In this document: positions 57,814-64,000 of the stretch, one piece after another
Position numbering within the stretch: position 1 is the stretch's first letter
How the letters are laid out: every line of letters begins with the position of its first letter
From: Vreelandella subterranea
Lineage (GTDB): Bacteria > Pseudomonadota > Gammaproteobacteria > Pseudomonadales > Halomonadaceae
Direction of reading: 5' to 3'
Length of the DNA: 64,000 bases
Assembly: GCF_900111305.1 (NCBI RefSeq)
Contig: NZ_FOGS01000003.1
Coordinates: forward strand, 62,001 to 126,000
Position numbers and translations under genes: made by a program
The notes under the pieces: generated by a model
The model's database searches: none
What the model saw: the letters and a program-made list of their open reading frames with translations, nothing else
Told to the model about the DNA's origin: nothing

Positions 57814-60446
57814 GACGGCGCTCCATCGGGTACCGCGCCAGCGGCTGACTGGAAGCGACGCCCCCGGATACGCTCAATGGCGCTATCAACGTCGTCGATC
57901 AGCAAGACCAGCAGGTCGCCTTCACTGGCCTCTTCGAAAGCGCGCTCCACGGCCTGCTGTTCTTCCATGATGACCTCGACCCGGCAGTCACCGGGGATGG
58001 ATTCGGCGCCTTCACGCAGCAGGCGGGCCGCCTCGCCGGGGGTGCGACCGCGGGGGTCGGTCTCGTAGATGAAGACGACGTCGTGCATCTTGGCGAGCAG
58101 CGTGCCCAGCGTGAACAGGTCTTCGTCGCGGCGGTTGCCCGGGGCGCTGGCCACGCTGATCCGCCGACGGGCCGGGATGCAGCCAACCAGCTCGCTCAGG
58201 GCCTCCAGCGCCGGTACGTTATGGCCGTAGTCGATCAGCACCTTCATGCCGTCGGCATCGATCAGGTTGGTACGCCCGGGGTTCTGCCCCGGCGTGGGGT
58301 GGAAGGTCTGCAGGCCCATCTGGATGTCGGCGATGGACAGGCCCAGCGCATAGGCGGCGGCGCTGGCTGCCAGGGCGTTGGCCACATTGAAGCGCGCATG
58401 ACCTTCAAAGGTAATGGGCACGTCCACTACCGGAATCACCTCGGCCTCGACGTGGCCCTGACGCATCACGATGCGTTCGTTGTGGAGGGTAAAGGCGACG
58501 CCCTGGTCGCGGACATGCTGGCGGACGGGGCGGGAATTGGGGTCCAGGGTGAAGAAGATAATATCCCCCCGAGCCCACTGCTGGCCTTCCAGCACCCGGG
58601 GGTCGTCGGCATTGAGTACCGCCGTGCCGCCCTGGCGCACGGCATCGATCACGACGGTTTTACACCGCGCCAGCTCATCCAGGGTATGAATATCGTGCTC
58701 GCCCAGGTGATCGCTGGCGATATTGAGCAGCACGCCCACGTCGCACTCGTCAAAGCCCAGGCCGCGGCGCATGATACCGCCGCGGGCGACTTCCAGCACG
58801 GCACACTCGACCGTGGGCTCGCGCAGCACGATCGCCGCCGCCTGCGGGCCGCTGTAGTCGCCGCGCATAATCACATGATTGTCGATCTCGATGGCGCCGG
58901 TGCAGGCCATGCCCACGTTGCGGCCCGCCTGGCGCATCAGGTGTGAAAGCAGCCGCACGGTGGTGGTCTTGCCGTTGGTGCCGGTCACCGCCGCGATGGG
59001 AATCCGCCCGGTAGTTTCGCTGTCGGGGAACAGCATGTCGATCACCGGGCGGCCTACATCGCGTCCCTCGCCGTGGGTGGGCGAGAGGTGCATGCGAAAG
59101 CCGGGCCCGGCGTTGACCTCGACCACCGCGGCGGACTGCTCTTCCAGCGGTCGGGTCAAGGTCTCGGCGAGCAGGTCGATGCCGATGATATCCAGCCCCA
59201 CCAGCCGCGCGATGCGCTCCGCCGCGTAGCGCACTTCCGGATGAACATCGTCGGTGACGTCCGTGGCCGTGCCCCCGGTGCTGAGGTTGGCCGTAGGCTT
59301 GAGAAAGACGATCTCGCCAGCAGGTATCACGCTTTGCAGGGTCAGGTTCTGTTGACCGATCAGCCGAAGCGACTGGTCGTCCAACTGGATCTGGGTGAGC
59401 AGGTTCTCGTGGCCGATGCCACGACGCGGATCGCGATTTTCCTCATCGACCAGCGTCTGGAGCGTGGCAACGCCGTTGCCGACCACATGCGCCGGACGAC
59501 GCCTGGCGGCGGCCACGAGCTTGCCATCGATGACCAGCAGACGATGATCCTCGCCGCGGATGTACTGCTCGACGATCACCGTGGGATTGCGATGAGCGGC
59601 AACATCGAAGGCATCCCGCAACGCCTGATCGTCCTCGATATTGGTACTGACCCCGCGGCCATGGTTGCCGACCACCGGCTTCACTGCAACGGGGTAGCCG
59701 ATGCTACGGACGGCCTCCAGCGCCTCGTCGAAAGAACCACACACCCGCCCCTGGGGCACCGGAATCCCGGCATCGCCGAGGACCTGCTTGGTCCACTCTT
59801 TATCGTCGGCGATGCCGTAGCTGATAAGGTCCGTGTGACCGGTCACCGTTGCCTGGATACGCTGTTGCCGGTGGCCGTGACCGAACTGGATATAGCTGTT
59901 TTCCTCGCTCAAGCGGGCATGAGGAATGCCACGCTGGGTCGCCGCCTCGACAATGGCCGCCGTCGAGGGGCCAAGCATGTGGGCGTCGCGCACCTCTCTG
60001 AGACGCATCAGGATAGCGTCTAAGTCAATCTCCTCACCGCCGAACAGGCGCTCGACGAGGTCAACCGACTCTACGCCCACAGCCAGGCCGCAGGCTTCAT
60101 CCCGGTAGCGATAGACGACGTTGTAGATACCGGTGTCGTAGCTGTCGATGGTCTTGCCGTAACCCACCGAAAAGCCAATCAGGTTCTGCAGCTCGATGGC
60201 CACATGTTCGACGACGTGGCCGGCCCAGGTCCCCCGCCCCAGGCGTTCCAGAAAGCCACCGGGGCGCCCGACGGAGCAGCGGTGCTCCTGAAAGGTCGGC
60301 AGCAGCGTTGTCAGCCGCTCGACGATGCCAGGGACCAAGTCGCTTGGCCGCTCCTCGAGTTCACCGATGTCCAGGCGCATGAAAATGGCCGGATAGCGGC
60401 TATAGTAATTCGGGCCGCGCAGGGCCCGGTGCTCGAGAATGTTCAT
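57810..60446 (-). CDS. cphA: Cyanophycin synthetase
   Basis: 878 residues, the CphA1 length. It polymerises Asp and Arg into cyanophycin, a nitrogen store, using ATP for each bond. N-domain (1-160) has GHVVEHVAIELQ, the segment reported as a primer-generating site; the ATP-grasp G domain (about 210-475) has AVKPVVGNHGRGVS and VVEVNAGPGFRMHL; the Mur-ligase-like M domain has Walker A GTNGKTTT (489-495) and later NPGRTNLID and YGHNVPALEAL. It overlaps cphB and iadA by four bases each, so synthesis and both degradation steps are translated together. Confidence 0.94.
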   Translation of the reverse strand: MNILEHRALRGPNYYSRYPAIFMRLDIGELEERPSDLVPGIVERLTTLLPTFQEHRCSVGRPGGFLERLGRGTWAGHVVEHVAIELQNLIGFSVGYGKTIDSYDTGIYNVVYRYRDEACGLAVGVESVDLVERLFGGEEIDLDAILMRLREVRDAHMLGPSTAAIVEAATQRGIPHARLSEENSYIQFGHGHRQQRIQATVTGHTDLISYGIADDKEWTKQVLGDAGIPVPQGRVCGSFDEALEAVRSIGYPVAVKPVVGNHGRGVSTNIEDDQALRDAFDVAAHRNPTVIVEQYIRGEDHRLLVIDGKLVAAARRRPAHVVGNGVATLQTLVDEENRDPRRGIGHENLLTQIQLDDQSLRLIGQQNLTLQSVIPAGEIVFLKPTANLSTGGTATDVTDDVHPEVRYAAERIARLVGLDIIGIDLLAETLTRPLEEQSAAVVEVNAGPGFRMHLSPTHGEGRDVGRPVIDMLFPDSETTGRIPIAAVTGTNGKTTTVRLLSHLMRQAGRNVGMACTGAIEIDNHVIMRGDYSGPQAAAIVLREPTVECAVLEVARGGIMRRGLGFDECDVGVLLNIASDHLGEHDIHTLDELARCKTVVIDAVRQGGTAVLNADDPRVLEGQQWARGDIIFFTLDPNSRPVRQHVRDQGVAFTLHNERIVMRQGHVEAEVIPVVDVPITFEGHARFNVANALAASAAAYALGLSIADIQMGLQTFHPTPGQNPGRTNLIDADGMKVLIDYGHNVPALEALSELVGCIPARRRISVASAPGNRRDEDLFTLGTLLAKMHDVVFIYETDPRGRTPGEAARLLREGAESIPGDCRVEVIMEEQQAVERAFEEASEGDLLVLLIDDVDSAIERIRGRRFQSAAGAVPDGAPS

Positions 60447-61291
60447 GGGTTCTCCGCGAGAATCGCGCTGAGTTCATGGGGGACAAGATAGCGTCGGGCC
60501 TCGACGTCAAAGCCATGGCCGCTGACCATCGCATGGAGGATCATGTGTTCAATGGCCACGGGTTCGCCCATGGCCAGGTCGGCAATGTTCGAACTGGCCA
60601 GGTCCCGGCTATCGATAAGGATGACATGCCCCGGACCAATGGCTTCGAGAATGCCGTGGGGGTGAATGATCACGGCGGCATCCTCACCCAGGCCCACTCC
60701 CAGGTGCTCCGGGTTGCTGGCACCAACCTCCATCAGCCGCGTAAAGCGCCCGCGCTCGAGAAAGTGGCTATCGATGACCAGGCCGTCGACAAAGCTCAGG
60801 CCAAAGGTCAGGTTAACTGCCCCCTTGCGCAAGGCATCGGCGGCGGCGCCGTTATAGATCATGGTACCCGGCATGGCCGCCGCGCCCGCGCTGGTCCCGG
60901 CCACCACGGCGCCGTCCAGCAGGCGTTGGCGGATGGCCGTCAGAACCGGCGAGCCACCGAGCACATTGGTCAGCCGCAGCTGGTCACCACCGGTAAAAAA
61001 GATCAGGCCGCTCTGTTCGATCAGCCGCACCGTCTCCGCATCGGCGGCTTCCCGGCGGTCGCGTATTTTCAGCTCATGGACCTGGCTTGCGCCCAAACGC
61101 GAGAAAGCCGCCTGGTATTCCGGCAGGACCTGGTCGGGGATACCGCTGGCCGTGGCAATGACCGAGACCACCTGGTTACCGTCGGGGATGAGCGAAAAGA
61201 CTTTCCTGAGGATTTCAAGATCGGAGGTTCTGTCCTCGGCACCACCAATGGCCACGAGGTGACCGGATGCCGAGAAAATGGGAGAGGCCAT
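60443..61291 (-). CDS. cphB: Cyanophycinase
   Basis: 282 residues from MASPIFSASG, behind AAAGGA; a longer frame has no site. Serine exopeptidase (S51 class) cutting cyanophycin to beta-Asp-Arg. The nucleophile is Ser134 in AGTSAGAAAM, with the family blocks FFTGGDQLRLTNVLGG and DSHFLERGRFTRL. It heads the cphB-cphA-iadA operon, so the degrading enzyme is translated first. Confidence 0.93.
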   Translation of the reverse strand: MASPIFSASGHLVAIGGAEDRTSDLEILRKVFSLIPDGNQVVSVIATASGIPDQVLPEYQAAFSRLGASQVHELKIRDRREAADAETVRLIEQSGLIFFTGGDQLRLTNVLGGSPVLTAIRQRLLDGAVVAGTSAGAAAMPGTMIYNGAAADALRKGAVNLTFGLSFVDGLVIDSHFLERGRFTRLMEVGASNPEHLGVGLGEDAAVIIHPHGILEAIGPGHVILIDSRDLASSNIADLAMGEPVAIEHMILHAMVSGHGFDVEARRYLVPHELSAILAENP

Positions 61292-61333
61292 AGTCCTTTC
61301 GCCGCCCAGCGACGCTTTTGAGGAACGCTGAAT

Positions 61334-61353
61334 CATTGCCGATAGCGGCAATG
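61334..61353. promoter_or_regulatory. Perfect palindrome in the cphB leader
   Basis: CATTGCCG, ATAG, CGGCAATG: an 8-base perfect inverted repeat with a 4-base centre, 43 bases upstream of the cphB start and downstream of its candidate -10. It may be a repressor operator or an RNA hairpin in the leader. Confidence 0.5.
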
Positions 61354-61386
61354 TCGTGTCGCGTGAGTATTAACCCATGCCTTCAC

Positions 61387-61415
61387 TTATAACAGCTGGA
61401 AACGCCCCTCGCCAG
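61387..61415 (-). promoter_or_regulatory. Candidate cphB promoter
   Basis: Minus-strand CTGGCG (61410-61415) and TTATAA (61387-61392) with a 17-base spacer, about 95 bases before the cphB start. The palindrome at 61334-61353 lies just downstream, where a repressor would block elongation or initiation. Confidence 0.35.
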
Positions 61416-61647
61416 ATTAATCATGGGCCCTCGCCCTGACCCGACCGTGTGAATAGCGCAGAAAGGATCCAGCGTTCTTGCGTATTTGACCAGGCCCCCT
61501 AACGATAACCCGCTATACTCCTGGTAAGCGGCCTTCCTCGCGCCCTGGCCTGTCAATCAGGTCAGCACAAGCTCTGCCCTGTCTAATCCCCCTTTCATCC
61601 AGGGTTATGGAGTGCTGAGAAGGCTGAGTTTTCGCCAGGAGGCGATC

Positions 61648-62949
61648 ATGAGCCATCGAAATATTTTTGTTGTCGGGCTGGATGAACTGAACCGTCAGCG
61701 GCTTGGGCATTTACGTGGGGCTGAACATTACCGCTTCCATGGTGTGATCGAGCCAGAGGAAGTCAATGATACGGAAATCTTTCCTATCGAAGACATGCTG
61801 GCCCGAGCCGAAACCCAGCTGAAAGCATTTGGCGAGCCTATCGATGCCATCGTGGGCTATATGGACTTTCCCGTCTCGACCATGCTGCCGCTGCTCTGCG
61901 AGCGGCTGGGTACGCCGTCGACCAGCCTTGAAAGCTTGCTCAAATGCGAGCACAAGTACTGGAGTCGACTCGTTCAGAAAGAGGTGATCGGCGACTACAT
62001 CCCCCGCTTCACCGCCTTTGACCCTTTCGACCCCGATGCCCTTCAGCGCATCGGCGAAGCCGGGCTGTATATGCCCTTCTTCGTCAAGCCGATCAAGTCG
62101 TCAGGCTCACGGCTGGGCTTTCGTATCGAAAGCCCCGAAGACTTCGCCTATGCCGTCGAGCGGCTGTGCGAAGGGATCGGGACGATTTCTGAGCCGTTTA
62201 ATTACGTGCTGGAACATGCCCGGCTGCCGGAAAACGTCCGCTCGGTCGATGGCGGCCACTGCATGGCGGAAGAAATCATCGGCGGCTGGCAATGCACGGT
62301 CGAGGGCTACGTCTTCCAGGGGGATGTCGTCCCGTATGGCATTGTGGATTCGATCCGCTACCCGCAGGTGCTGAGCTTTTTCTACTACCGCTATCCGTCG
62401 CGACTACCCGATGCCATTCAAACCAAGATGCAGGAGCTTACGCGTCAGATCATGGCCCATATCGGCTATGACAATGCGGCCTTCAACATCGAGTATTTCT
62501 GGGACGAAGTGCAGGACCGCATCTGGCTGCTGGAGATCAATACCCGCGTGGCCCAGTCGCATTGCGACCTGTTCGAAAAGGTCGACGGGGTCAGTCACCA
62601 GCAGATAACGGTGGACCTGGCACTGGGGCAGTTGCCCGACATGCCCCACCGCCAAGGGGATTTTAAAGTCGCCGGCAAGTTCTTTTATCGGGTATTCTTC
62701 AGCGACGCCACTGTCAGCCAGGTCCCCAGTGCCGAGGAGATCGAAACGCTGCAGCAGGCGTTCCCCGGCACCGTGATCACCCTCCAGGTCGAAGCCGGTA
62801 TGCGTTTATCCTCTCTGCCAGAGCAGGACAGCTACAGTTATGCCCTGGCATACGTGTGGATGGGCGCCGACGACGACCTCGCCCTGGAAGACAACTACGC
62901 GCGGCTTGCCGAGCAGCTCCATTTCGCCTTCGAAGACATCGTCGGCTGA
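61648..62949 (+). CDS. Orphan ATP-grasp ligase
   Basis: 433 residues from MSHRNIFVVG, behind a strong AGGAGG; a 12-codon extension has no such site. ATP-grasp fold: an N-terminal segment (about 1-110), a nucleotide-binding lysine in FFVKPIKSSGSRLGF, and metal ligands in the segment around LLEINTRVAQSH. Of the carboxylate-amine or thiol ligase group (L-amino-acid ligase-like) that joins an amino acid to an amine or another amino acid with ATP. No close characterised relative comes to mind. It is divergent from cphB and followed 36 bases later by a hydrolase gene, so a make-and-break pair is inferred. Confidence 0.8.
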   Translation: MSHRNIFVVGLDELNRQRLGHLRGAEHYRFHGVIEPEEVNDTEIFPIEDMLARAETQLKAFGEPIDAIVGYMDFPVSTMLPLLCERLGTPSTSLESLLKCEHKYWSRLVQKEVIGDYIPRFTAFDPFDPDALQRIGEAGLYMPFFVKPIKSSGSRLGFRIESPEDFAYAVERLCEGIGTISEPFNYVLEHARLPENVRSVDGGHCMAEEIIGGWQCTVEGYVFQGDVVPYGIVDSIRYPQVLSFFYYRYPSRLPDAIQTKMQELTRQIMAHIGYDNAAFNIEYFWDEVQDRIWLLEINTRVAQSHCDLFEKVDGVSHQQITVDLALGQLPDMPHRQGDFKVAGKFFYRVFFSDATVSQVPSAEEIETLQQAFPGTVITLQVEAGMRLSSLPEQDSYSYALAYVWMGADDDLALEDNYARLAEQLHFAFEDIVG

Positions 62950-62985
62950 GGGTTTGCGCCACTTTTCACAACAAGGAACAGGCCC

Positions 62986-64000
62986 ATGCACATCGTCAGC
63001 GATTTTCCGCGCAACGTGCAGGAAGAAGAAGACTGGATCACGCTGTCCGATGGGTGCCGACTGGCCATCCGTATCTGGCGCCCGGTGGATGCCGAAAGCG
63101 ACCCGGTACCCGCCATTCTCGAATACCTGCCTTATCGCAAACGCGACCTGACGGCGATGCGCGATGCCCAGACACACGCCTACTGGGCTGGCCACGGCTA
63201 CGCCGGGGTGCGGGTCGATATGCGCGGTAGCGGCGAGTCGGACGGCGTGCTGACCGACGAATACCTGCAGCAGGAACTCGACGATGGCGTCGAGATTCTG
63301 CAGTGGCTCGGCAAACAGCCCTGGTGTACCGGTGACGTCGGCATGATCGGCATCTCCTGGGGCGGGTTCAACGGCCTGCAGATCGCGGCGCTCCAGCCGC
63401 CCGAGTTGAAGGCCGTCATCACGCTGTGCTCCACCGACGACCGCTACGCCGATGACGTTCACCACATGGGCGGCTGCCTGCTGGGCGACAACCTGTCCTG
63501 GGCCTCGACCATGTTCGATGGCAATACCTGCCCCCCCGACCCGCAGTTGGTCGGCGAGCGCTGGCGTGAGATGTGGATGGATCGCCTGGAAAACAGCGGG
63601 CTCTGGCTGTCGACCTGGCTCCAGCATCAGCGCCGGGATGACTACTGGAAGCATGGCTCGGTGTGCGAAGACTTCTCGCGCATTCGCTGCCCCGTTTATG
63701 CCGTCAGCGGCTGGGCCGATGGCTACTGCAACGCCGTCTTCCGCCTGCTCGAGGGGCTCGACGTGCCGCGCAAAGGCCTGGTGGGCCCCTGGTCGCACAA
63801 GTACCCGCACCTTGGCGTTCCCGGCCCGGCGATCGGTTTTTTGCAGGAGACGCTGCGCTGGTGGGACCATTGGTTGAAAGGCAAGGAAACAGGGATCATG
63901 GACGAGCCCATGCTGCGCGTCTGGATGCAGGATTCAGTGCCCCCGTCGGCCCGCTACGAGGAACGCCCGGGGCGCTGGGTCGCCGAACCGAGCTGGCCCT
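62986..64000 (+). CDS. CocE/NonD-family (S15, X-Pro dipeptidyl-peptidase-like) hydrolase, partial
   Basis: The first 338 codons of a gene that runs past the window end; ATG behind AAGGA. Alpha/beta hydrolase of the CocE/S15 family: nucleophile Ser124 in GISWGGFNG, acid in SGWADGY and base in GPWSHKYPH, with the oxyanion Tyr region EYLPYRKRD. Such enzymes hydrolyse esters or N-terminal peptide amides. It directly follows the orphan ATP-grasp gene (36 bases), so it may cleave that enzyme's product. The C-terminal jelly-roll domain lies outside. Confidence 0.85.
   Translation, partial: MHIVSDFPRNVQEEEDWITLSDGCRLAIRIWRPVDAESDPVPAILEYLPYRKRDLTAMRDAQTHAYWAGHGYAGVRVDMRGSGESDGVLTDEYLQQELDDGVEILQWLGKQPWCTGDVGMIGISWGGFNGLQIAALQPPELKAVITLCSTDDRYADDVHHMGGCLLGDNLSWASTMFDGNTCPPDPQLVGERWREMWMDRLENSGLWLSTWLQHQRRDDYWKHGSVCEDFSRIRCPVYAVSGWADGYCNAVFRLLEGLDVPRKGLVGPWSHKYPHLGVPGPAIGFLQETLRWWDHWLKGKETGIMDEPMLRVWMQDSVPPSARYEERPGRWVAEPSWP

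Larger units (their letters stand above)
61292..61647. other. 356-base divergent control region between cphB and the ATP-grasp gene
   Basis: No gene seen. It holds the leader and promoter of cphB, a strong palindrome (61334-61353), and the region driving the plus-strand ATP-grasp gene. For the latter a TATACT (61514-61519) resembles a -10 box, but the nearest TTGACC is 22 bases away, too far. The rest shows nothing I recognise. Confidence 0.5.

Noticed and set aside
59073..60023. Plus-strand open frame of 316 codons inside cphA
   Set aside because: Antisense to the conserved CphA ATP-grasp domain; composition and lack of a Shine-Dalgarno sequence fit a shadow frame.
60476..61321. Plus-strand open frame of 281 codons inside cphB
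   Set aside because: Antisense to a clear cyanophycinase; His/Gln/Gly-rich translation without any fold signature.
61486..61519. TTGACC and TATACT as a promoter for the ATP-grasp gene
   Set aside because: The spacer is 22 bases, too long for sigma-70.

Overview
The window looks like chromosomal DNA of a halophilic gammaproteobacterium of the Halomonas group. The evidence is a Pseudomonas/Halomonas-type core gene order (lptD-surA next to amgK-murU; ftsB-ispD-ispF-truD-surE-pcm-nlpD-rpoS), high GC content, and a doe (ectoine degradation) locus typical of halomonads. I see no rRNA, tRNA, IS element, prophage or CRISPR array. Nearly all the sequence is coding and the gaps are short.

Region 1 to 17.6 kb is housekeeping. 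It holds outer-membrane biogenesis (partial surA, lptD), MurNAc recycling (amgK, murU) with a gamma-glutamylcyclotransferase-like gene, an OsmC-like protein, speD, an LpxL-type acyltransferase, alr, and the long minus-strand block ftsB-ispD-ispF-truD-surE-pcm-DUF368-nlpD-rpoS. A FemAB-like protein lies just upstream of ftsB.

Region 17.8 to 31.7 kb is signalling, stress and transport. A GAF-PAS-GAF hybrid histidine kinase overlaps a REC-GGDEF*-EAL protein, which overlaps a HexR-type regulator. Then come RidA, a small DksA-like zinc finger protein, two closely similar tandem-domain universal stress proteins, a FluC pair, a BASS/ACR3-like transporter, cfa, a SulP transporter and NAD-type isocitrate dehydrogenase.

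Region 31.7 to 43.7 kb is accessory. It holds a ZntA-like P-type ATPase with a divergent MerR regulator and a clear operator, a ZIP transporter, a TetR/AhpD-like divergent pair with a palindromic site, an ECF sigma/zf-HC2/DUF3047 set, a BdlA-like soluble chemoreceptor, a 1-Cys peroxiredoxin, a CNNM/CBS protein, a LuxS that reads like the staphylococcal type, a monooxygenase-fold protein and a HAD dehalogenase.

Region 43.8 to 64 kb is the most interesting part. The ectoine-degradation genes (doeA, doeB, doeX; probable doeC, doeD) are split by a four-gene operon: nitrilase, ATP-grasp ligase, C45 Ntn-hydrolase, and a 925-residue Orn/Lys/Arg-type decarboxylase. Next to doeA is a tightly overlapping cphB-cphA-iadA operon for cyanophycin synthesis, depolymerisation and dipeptide cleavage. 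Divergent from it is a second orphan ATP-grasp ligase followed by an S15/CocE-type hydrolase that runs off the window. Three separate amide-bond ligase plus hydrolase sets therefore sit in about 17 kb, interleaved with catabolism of a diaminobutyrate-based solute. My inference is a nitrogen-rich solute or storage locus making and recycling amino-acid or amine conjugates; the products of the two orphan ligases cannot be told from sequence.
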